Positions 47,810 through 56,770 of a stretch of 64,000 nucleotides of DNA are shown here, piece after piece. How positions within the stretch are numbered: position 1 is the stretch's first letter; the number at the start of each line of letters is the position of its first letter. Source of the stretch: Chryseobacterium fluminis (lineage in GTDB: Bacteria > Bacteroidota > Bacteroidia > Flavobacteriales > Weeksellaceae); assembly GCF_026314945.1 (NCBI RefSeq), contig NZ_CP111121.1, positions 1-64,000 on the forward strand, written 5' to 3'. The position numbers were made by a program, and so were the translations under genes. The notes below the pieces were generated by a model that saw only the letters and a program-made list of their open reading frames with translations, was not told the DNA's origin and did no database searches.

Positions 47810-48432
47810 AACATTTAATTAATAGTAAGAAAATCACGACTTCGGAGTGGTTTTTAAAGCCCATCCAGGGCAAGTTGTTTTGAGGCACGAAAAAAGTTAT
47901 GAGGCACTCAAAACATAACTTGCCCCTTTCGGGTGAAAGGAAATGTCTTTACGAGAATAGATTAATACAGGATAATATTAAAACATTACCATTTCAAAAG
48001 ATTCCTCAGTCTCATGGGACAAAGTAAGCCACTATGATGTAGAGATACAGCAGATCTGACGGGGCCAAAACAGGACATTGGTGGCCAAAGATTACCTTAA
48101 GGAAAGTCACGAAACAGAAATGTTTTTCATTTGTATTTGATTGCATGCGGGACTGACAAACTGCAGAGGGGATATGATTCTGGAATTCTTGAAATCCAGC
48201 GTTCAAGAATTCAAGCGTGCAGGATAACAATTTTGAGAGATAGGCATCAGCAAGTCAACTTATCAGGATTACAAGACGGGTGGTATTCAGTCAATACTGA
48301 TAGAAGTCGATACAGAGATCAGGAGTTCAGGCTAGTAGTAATGCGGGACTCGCAGCCGGTCGGAAGTCAGTGCTGATTGAAGACCTGCAATCCTTCACTT
48401 TTTCAATGGATGTTAACAGAAATTCAAAAAAT
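47810..48432. other. Non-coding mob-tra divergence region
   Basis: 620 bases between the divergent mobA and traA genes hold the candidate oriT (47868-47940) and a perfect 11-bp inverted repeat, GAATTCTTGAA (48183-48193) with TTCAAGAATTC (48202-48212). Short open frames occur but have no family features. The region should also hold the promoters of both transfer operons. Confidence 0.5.
47868..47940. other. oriT: Candidate origin of transfer (oriT)
   Basis: GGGCAAGTTGTTTTGAG (47868-47884) is nearly the reverse complement of CTCAAAACATAACTTGCCC (47907-47925), the only difference being two bases missing in the left arm. GAGGCAC appears twice between the arms (47882-47888, 47901-47907). A second hairpin CCTTTC-GGGT-GAAAGG follows (47925-47940). 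It lies right upstream of mobA, where oriT is found in related elements. The nick position is not identified. Confidence 0.6.
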
Positions 48433-49215
48433 ATGAAAACAAAAAAAGAACCCACAATTATTGCATTTTCAACTCAAAAAGGAGGAGTGGGAAAAAGCAC
48501 TTTTACAACTCTTATGGCAAGTATTCTTCACTATCGAATGGGCTATCAGGTTGCTGTTTTTGACTGTGATTTTCCACAGTACACTTTATTACAGATGAGA
48601 GAGCGTGATTTAAAAATGGTGATGCAGAATGAGATTTTGAAAAAGATGGCTCACAAACAATTTACAAGCATCAATAAAAAAGCGTATTCCATTTTTCAGA
48701 GTAAGACTGAACAGGTCTTAGGAGAGATGGGAACTTATATAAATGAATCCGAGGTAACCCCTGATGTTATCTTTTTAGATTTACCCGGAACGGTTAATAC
48801 TGCTGGAATTTTAAAAACACTCACATATGTTAATTACATTTTTTCTCCCATTACTGCTGATCGCGTCGTTCTTGAAAGTACGTTAAGTTTTACCGATGTG
48901 CTGACCAATGTCATAATGAAAGAAAATCAAACAGGAATTCGAGGCATACATTTATTCTGGAATCAGGTGGATGGAAGGGAAAGGACAATATTGTATAAGA
49001 ATTACAATAAAGTGATTTCAGATTTAGGACTGCAGCTTATGGAAACAACCATTACGGACAGTAAAAGGTTTCGGAAAGAAGGAGAATCGACCGCAAAAAC
49101 GGTTTTCCGATCTACATTACTGCCGGCCGATCCTAAGTTGTTAGCTCAATGTAGGCTGGATAGATTTGTTGAAGAATTTCTGAAAATTGTCAAATTACAG
49201 CAGTATGGAAAATGA
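48433..49215 (+). CDS. traA: ParA-family ATPase, conjugal transfer protein TraA
   Basis: 260 residues from the ATG at 48433 (MKTKKEPTIIAFSTQKGGVG). The frame extends upstream to 48370 but without family-like sequence. Deviant Walker A KGGVGKSTF near residue 17, then DCDFPQ, and DVIFLDLPG for the Walker A' and B blocks. Known role in Bacteroidota elements: a MinD/ParA-like ATPase at the head of the tra operon. Its stop overlaps the next start (ATGGAAAATGA). Confidence 0.88.
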   Translation: MKTKKEPTIIAFSTQKGGVGKSTFTTLMASILHYRMGYQVAVFDCDFPQYTLLQMRERDLKMVMQNEILKKMAHKQFTSINKKAYSIFQSKTEQVLGEMGTYINESEVTPDVIFLDLPGTVNTAGILKTLTYVNYIFSPITADRVVLESTLSFTDVLTNVIMKENQTGIRGIHLFWNQVDGRERTILYKNYNKVISDLGLQLMETTITDSKRFRKEGESTAKTVFRSTLLPADPKLLAQCRLDRFVEEFLKIVKLQQYGK

Positions 49216-49600
49216 AAAAAAGAACAATGAGGAAAATGGTATTGATGAGCAATATCTGATGTCTATTATGGCGGGAAATCCGAAAAAAAAACCTCCGATT
49301 CAAAATACAGTGTCTCAAAAGGAAAAAGAAGTAACAAAATCCCAGGTGAAAAGTAGGAAAAGCTCGGGTATCAGCTATGTTGAGCAATTTCTTACTCATC
49401 ATAGGATGACGAAACGGGGAGACAAGAGTATTTATATCCGGCAGGAATATCACGAACGGCTTTCAAGAATTATTCAAATCATTGCTGACGACCAGATTCC
49501 TTTGTATGCATACCTGGATAATATTCTTGCAAATCATTTTGAAGTGTTTGAAAAAGAAATTACTGATGATTTTAATAATAAATACCGTCCAATTTTTTAA
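49205..49600 (+). CDS. traB: DUF3408 conjugal transfer protein
   Basis: 131 residues from the ATG at 49205, which overlaps the traA stop. The N-terminal half is charged and disordered. The C-terminal half (KSIYIRQEYHERLSRIIQII, LYAYLDNILANHFEVF) is DUF3408, a ribbon-helix-helix-like module. Always second in this tra operon type and probably a DNA-binding partner of the ParA-like ATPase. Confidence 0.8.
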   Translation: MENEKKNNEENGIDEQYLMSIMAGNPKKKPPIQNTVSQKEKEVTKSQVKSRKSSGISYVEQFLTHHRMTKRGDKSIYIRQEYHERLSRIIQIIADDQIPLYAYLDNILANHFEVFEKEITDDFNNKYRPIF

Positions 49601-49610
49601 TACTATTTTA

Positions 49611-50231
49611 ATGGAACAAATAATCATAATCGGTTTGTTAATCATCATCATTCTGATTCTGCTGGAGAGAAAATTTTCAATAGATGTCCAAAGAAAGAAT
49701 CACAATAATACAGAGAAAAAACTACCATCTATTATGGGAAGAACGAAGCACAAAGTAGGTCAGGCTTTGCCAATCGGTACCGACAAAGGACAAGATAAAT
49801 CTTACGTATTGATAAAGGATAATTTTAATTCAGAAACCAAGGAGGAAATACCTGGGAATGTGGTTGTACAGAAAAACATCGATGATATTTTAGTCAGAAA
49901 TGATGAGTGGGGCCCGGAAGAAGAAGATTGGAAATACGAGGACTTTACTACTGAAAGCGGGTTTGCTACAGGGGTTACCTTTCAGGAATTGAGTACTGCG
50001 GGTCAGCTGCTTCAGCAGAAAGATCTGGAGCCTGACTTAGAAAAGCAAGCAGTCGATATTATTCAAAAAATTCAAGGAACCGAGCTTTTTGACCTTTTAG
50101 AGAACTCATTAGGAGATGCTACAAAGAGAATTGCCAGCTTATTAAACCAGAGCATTTCGAACGATGACCAGATCATTTCTTCTAAACGAAGTATTTCTTC
50201 GGAAGGTTTCGACATTGGGGAGTTTATTTAA
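49611..50231 (+). CDS. Conjugal transfer accessory protein with N-terminal membrane anchor
   Basis: 206 residues from the ATG at 49611, in frame with the longer open frame from 49482. One N-terminal membrane helix (QIIIIGLLIIIILILLE), then a soluble acidic region (NDEWGPEEEDWKYEDFTTES) and GVTFQELSTAGQLLQQ. It fits the TraC/TraD position between the DUF3408 gene and traE. No catalytic motif. Role unknown. Confidence 0.65.
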   Translation: MEQIIIIGLLIIIILILLERKFSIDVQRKNHNNTEKKLPSIMGRTKHKVGQALPIGTDKGQDKSYVLIKDNFNSETKEEIPGNVVVQKNIDDILVRNDEWGPEEEDWKYEDFTTESGFATGVTFQELSTAGQLLQQKDLEPDLEKQAVDIIQKIQGTELFDLLENSLGDATKRIASLLNQSISNDDQIISSKRSISSEGFDIGEFI

Positions 50232-50288
50232 ACTTCCCTTTGTTTTTATAAGAACTACGGAAAGTGGATAATAAAAAGATACGATACT

Positions 50289-50816
50289 ATGGATTCAACT
50301 GAAAGAAAAATCAATATACAAGTTTATTATGATTTACGTGTTAACAAAGGACAGCTTCCCACTATCATAATTGCAGGACACACATTTTTTGTGGATATCC
50401 GAATGGATAGGCTAAGACCTAAAGATGATTTTTTATCAAAAGGCATCATTTTTTCGGATATACAGAATTACTATAATCAAGAGAAGAATAGTTATCTGAT
50501 ACCCTATAATCCTAAGACACACCAATTTCAGGAAATCGACTTCAGTAAGATCAAGGAATTTCCTGAAGATTTAATTGCTGTACAGTTTCCTATTGAAAAT
50601 AAGCTTGACAGAATTGGATGGAATAGACATCATGGATTTGAACTGACCCAGGGATTATCAAAGAGTGGTTTTAAGATGGAGTTTAAAGCTAAACAAATTC
50701 CTTGGGAAAAAACTTTTCTTAAGGATTTAATTCAGAGTAATTTAAAGTCAGGAGAGGTCGTCGGAGGTCATACAAAAAAGAAGGAAAATCATAAATCCAA
50801 AGGAAGGAAAATGTAA
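50289..50816 (+). CDS. Hypothetical tra-operon protein
   Basis: 175 residues, soluble, ending in a strongly basic tail (HTKKKENHKSKGRKM). Regular strand-turn phrases (GQLPTIIIAGHTFFVDIRMD, RLRPKDDF) and a conserved-looking centre (YLIPYNPKTHQFQEIDFSKI). Its place between traD-like and traE genes is shared by related ICEs. I do not know a function. A strong terminator-like hairpin follows. Confidence 0.65.
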   Translation: MDSTERKINIQVYYDLRVNKGQLPTIIIAGHTFFVDIRMDRLRPKDDFLSKGIIFSDIQNYYNQEKNSYLIPYNPKTHQFQEIDFSKIKEFPEDLIAVQFPIENKLDRIGWNRHHGFELTQGLSKSGFKMEFKAKQIPWEKTFLKDLIQSNLKSGEVVGGHTKKKENHKSKGRKM

Positions 50817-50836
50817 AATACATTACAATGCTGCTT

Positions 50837-50868
50837 AACGTCAAACTCTAAAAGTCTGACGTTTTTTT
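50837..50868 (+). terminator. Terminator-like hairpin inside the tra operon
   Basis: AACGTCAAACT (50837-50847) pairs with AGTCTGACGTT (50853-50863) with one mismatch, followed by seven T. It separates traA-type genes from traE onward, so the structural genes may have their own promoter at 50870-51000 or depend on read-through. Confidence 0.7.
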
Positions 50869-51006
50869 ATGTCTAAATCTTACTTAAGTGTCTTTCAAAG
50901 CCAAGCACTTCCCTCCATAGACATTTCTCTATAAGACAGTTTTTCCAAAGCACATTTGCTTCTGGGTTCTGCAGAGCGCAGTTCTCATAAAAAAAATATT
51001 TACAAA

Positions 51007-51312
51007 ATGGAAAAACAGAGAAAAAAACTATTGTGCGTGTTATCGGCAATCTTGATTGTACCGTATGCTTTTTCACAAGGTAATGGTACAGCCGGAATCA
51101 ATGAAGCCACCCAGATGGTCACCTCTTATTTTGAACCGGCTACGCAGCTCATCTATGCCATCGGGGCGGTCGTCGGACTGATCGGTGGGGTCAAGGTCTA
51201 CAATAAGTTCAGCAGTGGTGATCCCGACACCAGCAAAACTGCTGCCAGCTGGTTTGGTGCGTGTATCTTTCTGATCGTGGCAGCAACGATCCTTCGATCA
51301 TTCTTTCTTTAA
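51007..51312 (+). CDS. traE: Conjugal transfer protein TraE (DUF4134)
   Basis: 101 residues from the ATG at 51007 (MEKQRKKLLCVLSAILIVPY). Signal peptide, then two membrane helices (LIYAIGAVVGLIGGVKVYNK, WFGACIFLIVAATILRSFF). DUF4134 is the pilin-like small subunit of Bacteroidota transfer systems. Confidence 0.88.
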   Translation: MEKQRKKLLCVLSAILIVPYAFSQGNGTAGINEATQMVTSYFEPATQLIYAIGAVVGLIGGVKVYNKFSSGDPDTSKTAASWFGACIFLIVAATILRSFFL

Positions 51313-51313
51313 A

Positions 51314-51655
51314 ATGATGCCTATGAACACCTATCATATCAACAAAGGAATAGGAAGGACGGTAGAATTTAAAGGACTTAAAGCACAGTACCTTTTTATT
51401 TTTTCAGGTGGCTTACTAGCAGTACTGATCTGCGTGATGATCATGTACATGGCTGGGATTAGTACGTATCTGTGCCTGATTCTCGGCGGGTCCAGCAGTG
51501 GAATTCTCATCTGGCAGACGTTCAGATTGAATGGAAAATACGGCGAGCATGGCCTGATGAAATTAGGAGCTCGTAAGAAGCACCCCAAATATATCATCAG
51601 CCGCAAATGCATCTACCGCTATCTGAAAACCAATCGTAAAAGTGCAGATGTATGA
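51314..51655 (+). CDS. traF: Conjugal transfer protein TraF (DUF4133)
   Basis: 113 residues with two membrane helices (YLFIFSGGLLAVLICVMIMY, TYLCLILGGSSSGILIWQTF) and the DUF4133 start YHINKGIGRTVEFKGLKAQY. VirB3-like inner membrane component. The stop overlaps the traG start (ATGA). Confidence 0.88.
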   Translation: MMPMNTYHINKGIGRTVEFKGLKAQYLFIFSGGLLAVLICVMIMYMAGISTYLCLILGGSSSGILIWQTFRLNGKYGEHGLMKLGARKKHPKYIISRKCIYRYLKTNRKSADV

Positions 51656-54159
51656 GAAATTCCTCCAAAGCCGCAACGCTGGAAAGTAAATTTCCATTGC
51701 TTGCGATTGAAAATGATTGTATCATTTCAAAGGATGCAGATGTTACGGTTTGCTTTAAAGTAAGACTCCCTGAGCTGTTTACCATTGCTTCCGCAGAGTA
51801 TGAAGCGATGCATTCAGCCTGGTTTAAGGCCATCAAGACCCTGCCAGATTTTACGGTCGTACACAAACAAGACTGGTTTATCAAAGAAAACTACAGTCCT
51901 GATCTTTCCAAAGGAGATCAGAGTTTTCTGTCAAAATCTTTTGAAAGGCATTTCAACGAGAGACCTTTCTTAAACCACTACTGTTATCTGTTCATTACAA
52001 AGACCAGTAAAGAGAGAATGCGGATGCAGAGCCACTTTTCATCATTATGTAAAGGTAAGCTGATTCCAAAGGAGATTAAGGATAAAGAAGTCATCAGTCG
52101 GTTTCTTGAAGCGGTGGATCAGTTCGAAAGAATTATGAATGACAGCGGCTATATTCATCTCGAAAGGATGACTGAAGATGAAATATCCGGAACCTCTGAA
52201 AGGTCAGGACTACTGGAACAGTATCTCACCTTATCACGGGAACCCCATCCTTCATTACAGGACATCAAACTTGGTTCCGAAGAAATGCGTATCGGAAACA
52301 ATAGGATCAGTATGCATACTTTATCCGATACAGATGATCTGCCCGGTACTGTCTCATCACACAGTCGCTATGAAAAGCTAAGCACCGACCGGAGTGACTG
52401 TCTGTTATCATTTGCCTCGCCGGTAGGACTTCTGTTGAGCTGCAATCATATTTACAATCAATATCTGTTTATAGACAACAGCGATGAGAATCTGAGCAAA
52501 TTCGAAAAGTCCGCCAGAAACATGCACTCGCTGGCAAGGTATAGCAGGGCAAACCAGATTAATAAGGAATGGATAGAAAAGTATTTGAATGAAGCCCATT
52601 CATACGGTCTTCAATCCATCCGCGCCCATTTCAATGTGATGTCGTGGTCGGACAATCCCTCTGAACTCAAACAACTGAAAAATGATACCGGCAGTGCTTT
52701 GGCTTTGATGGAATGCAAGCCCCGGCATAACACAACGGATACGGCCACTCTATACTGGGCTGGGATTCCTGGTAATGCAGCAGATTTCCCAAGTGAAGAA
52801 AGCTTCTACACGTTTATAGAACCTGCTTTATGTTTTTTCATAGAAGAAACCAACTACCAGAATTCGCCCTCACCATTTGGAATCAAGATGGCGGACCGCC
52901 TGACCGGAAAGCCGGTTCATTTGGATATTTCTGATCTGCCGATGAAACAGGGAGTTATTACGAACAGAAATAAGTTCATCCTCGGACCTTCAGGAAGCGG
53001 AAAATCTTTTTTTACCAACCATATGGTACGGCAGTATTACGAACAGGGTGCGCACGTGCTTCTGGTTGATACCGGCAATTCCTACCAAGGTTTGTGTGAG
53101 CTGATTAAGGGAAAAACCAAAGGAGCAGACGGGGTATATTTCACCTATAGTGAGGACAATCCCATTGCTTTCAATCCATTCTATACCGATGATGGCATTT
53201 TTGACATTGAAAAGAGGGAGAGTATTAAAACCTTGATTCTGACACTTTGGAAAAGAGATGACGAACCACCAACCCGTTCAGAAGAGGTAGCATTGTCCAA
53301 TGCCGTCAGCGGATACCTAGAAAAGATTAAGTTCGATGATCAGCATCCTTCTTTCAATGGCTTTTATGATTATGTAAAAGATGATTATCAGAAAGTGCTT
53401 GAACTGAAAAAAGTCAGAGAAAAGGACTTTGATATTGCCAACTTTCTCAATGTGCTGGAACCGTATTACAGAGGAGGGGAATATGATTACCTGCTCAATT
53501 CAGAAAAGCAGCTTGACTTGTTGTCCAAACGATTCATTGTGTTTGAGATCGACGCTATTAAAGATCATAAAATTCTGTTTCCTATTGTGACCATTATCAT
53601 TATGGAAGTCTTCATCAATAAAATGCGAAGACTTAAGGGGATCAGAAAACTGATCCTCATCGAAGAAGCATGGAAAGCCATTGCCAAGGAGGGAATGGCA
53701 GAATATATCAAATATCTTTTCAAGACCGTCAGGAAATTCTTCGGGGAAGCCATCGTGGTGACCCAGGAAGTTGATGACATTATCCAGTCTCCTATTGTAA
53801 AGGAGAGCATCATCAACAACTCCGACTGCAAGATCCTGCTCGACCAGCGCAAGTACATGAACAAGTTCGACGACATCCAGGCAATGCTGGGGTTGACTGA
53901 TAAAGAAAAGTCGCAGGTGCTGTCGATCAATATGAACAATGATCCGAGGAGGCTTTATAAGGAAGTCTGGATCGGACTGGGCGGAACGCACTCTGCAGTC
54001 TATGCGACGGAGGTTTCCACCGAAGAATACCTGGCCTACACGACCGAGGAAACCGAAAAGATGGAGGTGATGAATCTGGCCTCTGAACTTGACGGCAATG
54101 TGGAACATGCCATCAAGAGGATCTCTCTCAAGAGAATCAAATCGAACAAAGAAAATTAA
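51652..54159 (+). CDS. traG: Conjugation ATPase TraG (VirB4-like)
   Basis: 835 residues. N-terminal DUF3875-like region (KAATLESKFPLLAIENDCII), Walker A at LGPSGSGKSFFTNHMV near residue 445, Walker B KLILIEEAWKAI near 665, then the QEVDDI block. It powers assembly of the mating channel. Overlaps traF by four bases. Intact and normal length. Confidence 0.93.
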   Translation: MRNSSKAATLESKFPLLAIENDCIISKDADVTVCFKVRLPELFTIASAEYEAMHSAWFKAIKTLPDFTVVHKQDWFIKENYSPDLSKGDQSFLSKSFERHFNERPFLNHYCYLFITKTSKERMRMQSHFSSLCKGKLIPKEIKDKEVISRFLEAVDQFERIMNDSGYIHLERMTEDEISGTSERSGLLEQYLTLSREPHPSLQDIKLGSEEMRIGNNRISMHTLSDTDDLPGTVSSHSRYEKLSTDRSDCLLSFASPVGLLLSCNHIYNQYLFIDNSDENLSKFEKSARNMHSLARYSRANQINKEWIEKYLNEAHSYGLQSIRAHFNVMSWSDNPSELKQLKNDTGSALALMECKPRHNTTDTATLYWAGIPGNAADFPSEESFYTFIEPALCFFIEETNYQNSPSPFGIKMADRLTGKPVHLDISDLPMKQGVITNRNKFILGPSGSGKSFFTNHMVRQYYEQGAHVLLVDTGNSYQGLCELIKGKTKGADGVYFTYSEDNPIAFNPFYTDDGIFDIEKRESIKTLILTLWKRDDEPPTRSEEVALSNAVSGYLEKIKFDDQHPSFNGFYDYVKDDYQKVLELKKVREKDFDIANFLNVLEPYYRGGEYDYLLNSEKQLDLLSKRFIVFEIDAIKDHKILFPIVTIIIMEVFINKMRRLKGIRKLILIEEAWKAIAKEGMAEYIKYLFKTVRKFFGEAIVVTQEVDDIIQSPIVKESIINNSDCKILLDQRKYMNKFDDIQAMLGLTDKEKSQVLSINMNNDPRRLYKEVWIGLGGTHSAVYATEVSTEEYLAYTTEETEKMEVMNLASELDGNVEHAIKRISLKRIKSNKEN

Positions 54160-54188
54160 TTAATCCAATCATTTAAAATTTTACAACA

Positions 54189-54821
54189 ATGAAAAATTTG
54201 ATCATTAAAACAGCAATGGTAGCGATTTTTTCTACTGCAACCTATGCCAAAGCACAATTCGTGGTAACCGACCCTGCCAATCTCGCTTCCGGAATTCTAA
54301 ACAGCGCCAATGAAATTGTGCAGACCTCATCAACCGTATCCAATGTGATTAAGAACTTCAACGAGGTCAAAAAGGTCTATGAGCAGGGTAAAGAATATTA
54401 CGACAAGCTGAAAGCAATAAATAACCTGGTTAAGGATGCCCGTAAGGTTCAGCAGACCGTACTTTTAGTGGGGGATGTCTCGGAGATATATGTCAAGAAT
54501 TTTGGGAAAATGCTGAACGATCCGAATTTCAATGCCCAGGAGCTGGCGGCCATTGCCAACGGTTATTCTGCCCTTCTGACGGAAAGTACGGAGCTGTTAA
54601 AGGAACTTAAACAGATCATCACCGCTAATGGTCTTTCGCTTAATGATAAGGAAAGGATGGATGTTGTTGACAGGGTGTATAAGGAGGTGAGGGAATACCA
54701 TAACCTGGTACGATACTACACCAATAAGAATATTTCCGTCAGCTACCTGAGAGCCAAAAAACAGAACAATACCCAAAGAGTTTTGGATCTGTACGGAACC
54801 GCCAATCAAAAATACTGGTAA
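54189..54821 (+). CDS. traI: Conjugal transfer protein TraI (DUF4141)
   Basis: 210 residues. Signal peptide (NLIIKTAMVAIFSTATYAKA) and the DUF4141 body (FVVTDPANLASGILNSANEI, VQTSSTV; later YYTNKNISVSYLRAKK). Periplasmic VirB5-like helical protein. One base separates it from traJ. Confidence 0.88.
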   Translation: MKNLIIKTAMVAIFSTATYAKAQFVVTDPANLASGILNSANEIVQTSSTVSNVIKNFNEVKKVYEQGKEYYDKLKAINNLVKDARKVQQTVLLVGDVSEIYVKNFGKMLNDPNFNAQELAAIANGYSALLTESTELLKELKQIITANGLSLNDKERMDVVDRVYKEVREYHNLVRYYTNKNISVSYLRAKKQNNTQRVLDLYGTANQKYW

Positions 54822-54822
54822 G

Positions 54823-55815
54823 ATGAAAGAAACAAACTTACACGAAGTGCTGCGTTCTGTTTATCAAGAAATGATACCGATGTGTGCGGATATGGCGGCT
54901 GTAGCAAAAGGGGTTGCAGGTTTAGGAGCTCTGTTTTATGTAGCCATCAAAGTCTGGCAGTCTCTCAGCCGCGCAGAACCGATTGATTTATTTCCCATGC
55001 TCAGACCATTTGCCATTGGCATCTGCATTATGTTTTTCTCAACATTGGTCTTGGGCAGCCTCAACGGCGTGATGAATCCCATTGTTCAGGGAAGTCATTC
55101 TATGCTCGAGGATCAGGTGTTGGATATGAATGAGCTGCAGCAAAAAAAAGATCTCTTGGAACGGGAAGCGATGCTTAGAAACCCTGAAATGGCCTACCTC
55201 GTTTCAAATGAAGAATTTGACAAAAAGCTGGAAGAGCTCGGATGGTCACCTTCAGATCTTGTCACGATGTCGGGTATGTATATTGAGAGGGAAATGTTCG
55301 CCGTTAAGAAAGATATCCGGGACGGCTTTCGTGAATTTTTGGAGATCCTGTTTCAATCAGCCGCATTGGTGATTGATACCATCAGAACCTTCTTTCTGAT
55401 CGTTCTCTCAATCCTGGGGCCGATAGCCTTTGCGATTTCCGTCTGGGATGGTTTTCAGACCACATTGAGCCAATGGCTGAACAGGTACATCAGCGTTTAT
55501 CTGTGGCTGCCGGTTGCCGATATCTTCAGTGCCATCCTGGCAAAAATCCAGAGTCTGATCCTGGAACGGGATATAGAGATGCTGGCTGATCCCACTTTTA
55601 TTCCTGACACCTCTAATACGGTTTATATTATTTATATGGTGATTGGCATCATCGGTTATTTTACGGTACCAACGGTGACAGGCTGGGTGATCCAAGCAGG
55701 GGGAGCAGGTAATTTCATGCGCAATGTGAACCAGACGGCTACAAGATCGAGCAATATTGCGGGAGCAGCAGCCGGTTCCGCAACAGGAAATATATCAGGT
55801 AGATTATTAAAATAA
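54823..55815 (+). CDS. traJ: Conjugal transfer protein TraJ (VirB6-like)
   Basis: 330 residues with several membrane helices (LRPFAIGICIMFFSTLVLGS, TIRTFFLIVLSILGPIAFAI, VYIIYMVIGIIGYFTVPTVT). The middle carries the loop QWLNRYISVYLWLPVADIFS typical of TraJ. Ends in an A/G/S-rich tail. Inner membrane channel protein. Confidence 0.9.
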   Translation: MKETNLHEVLRSVYQEMIPMCADMAAVAKGVAGLGALFYVAIKVWQSLSRAEPIDLFPMLRPFAIGICIMFFSTLVLGSLNGVMNPIVQGSHSMLEDQVLDMNELQQKKDLLEREAMLRNPEMAYLVSNEEFDKKLEELGWSPSDLVTMSGMYIEREMFAVKKDIRDGFREFLEILFQSAALVIDTIRTFFLIVLSILGPIAFAISVWDGFQTTLSQWLNRYISVYLWLPVADIFSAILAKIQSLILERDIEMLADPTFIPDTSNTVYIIYMVIGIIGYFTVPTVTGWVIQAGGAGNFMRNVNQTATRSSNIAGAAAGSATGNISGRLLK

Positions 55816-55828
55816 AAAATAGAGTTCT

Positions 55829-56452
55829 ATGGAATTTAAAACTTTAAGAAATATGGAGAGCAGTTTCAAACAGATTCGATTATTTACGTTTGTTTTTGCA
55901 TTGCTGTGTTTTGGAGTTGTAGGTGTAGTCGTATTCAAATCATACCAGTTCGCTGAAGAACAGCGTCAAAAAATTTATGTGCTGGACAACGGCAAGTCTT
56001 TAATGGTAGCCTTATCACAGGATATGTCAATTAACAGACCCGTTGAAGCAAGAGAGCATGTCAGGCGTTTTCATGAATTGTTTTTCACGATAGCCCCTGA
56101 TAAGAATGCTATTGAAAGCAATGTGAAAAGGGCTTTCAATCTGGCTGACCAATCTGCCTTCAATTACTACAAAGACCTTCAGGAAAAAGGCTATTATAAC
56201 AGAATCATTTCCGGTAATATTCAGCAGAGGATTGAGGTAGACAGCGTTGTAGCCAACTTTGATCATTACCCTTACGACGTAAAGACTTACGCCAGGCAGT
56301 TCATTATCAGATCAAGTAACCTTACCATCAGAAAGTTAGTGACTAACTGTTCATTGGTGAATTCTGTACGGTCTGACAGCAATCCGCAGGGATTTACGAT
56401 TGAAAAACTCAACGTCATTGAAAATAGAGATATCGAAACTGTTGAACGCTAA
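55829..56452 (+). CDS. traK: Conjugal transfer protein TraK (VirB8-like)
   Basis: 207 residues. Cytoplasmic start (EFKTLRNMESSFKQIRLFTF), one membrane helix (VFALLCFGVVGVVVFKSY) and a periplasmic domain with the TraK phrase REHVRRFHELFFTIAPDKNA. Assembly factor of the mating apparatus. Confidence 0.9.
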   Translation: MEFKTLRNMESSFKQIRLFTFVFALLCFGVVGVVVFKSYQFAEEQRQKIYVLDNGKSLMVALSQDMSINRPVEAREHVRRFHELFFTIAPDKNAIESNVKRAFNLADQSAFNYYKDLQEKGYYNRIISGNIQQRIEVDSVVANFDHYPYDVKTYARQFIIRSSNLTIRKLVTNCSLVNSVRSDSNPQGFTIEKLNVIENRDIETVER

Positions 56453-56461
56453 ATAAAAATA

Positions 56462-56770
56462 ATGAAAAAACTAAGAGACAAGGTCGAACACTATGTTTTA
56501 AAAGCAGAGGATTATTGGAAAGCTCTTTCTGTAGAGAAACAGCGACTGATGACAAAGGTTTTCTTTGGCAGTTATGTTTTTCTAACTGTCATCGTTCTTA
56601 TCAACATTATTATTTCAACAGGTCAAAAAAGCAATACAATGTTTATCAACCACATTGACGGTATTACTAAGAAATCGGTAGAAAAAGCTTCTGTATATAA
56701 TGACACCGTAAATCACCTCCTAAAAAATAGATATGAAAGATTCAGAGAAAATAAAAATTACAGAAAATGA
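56462..56770 (+). CDS. traL: Conjugal transfer protein TraL (DUF3989)
   Basis: 102 residues with a single membrane helix (VFFGSYVFLTVIVLINIIIS). Small DUF3989 membrane protein. The last 38 bases overlap traM in another frame. Confidence 0.8.
   Translation: MKKLRDKVEHYVLKAEDYWKALSVEKQRLMTKVFFGSYVFLTVIVLINIIISTGQKSNTMFINHIDGITKKSVEKASVYNDTVNHLLKNRYERFRENKNYRK

Noticed and set aside
48131..48376. 81-residue plus-strand ORF upstream of traA
   Set aside because: No family features, and it lies over the inverted repeat in the regulatory region. Likely chance.
48433..49215. Chromosomal or plasmid partition ParA without conjugation role
   Set aside because: It overlaps the DUF3408 gene and heads the tra operon, and no parB or parS-like site is seen.
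53500..54108. 202-residue minus-strand ORF inside traG
   Set aside because: Shadow of the well-supported traG reading frame with no independent features.
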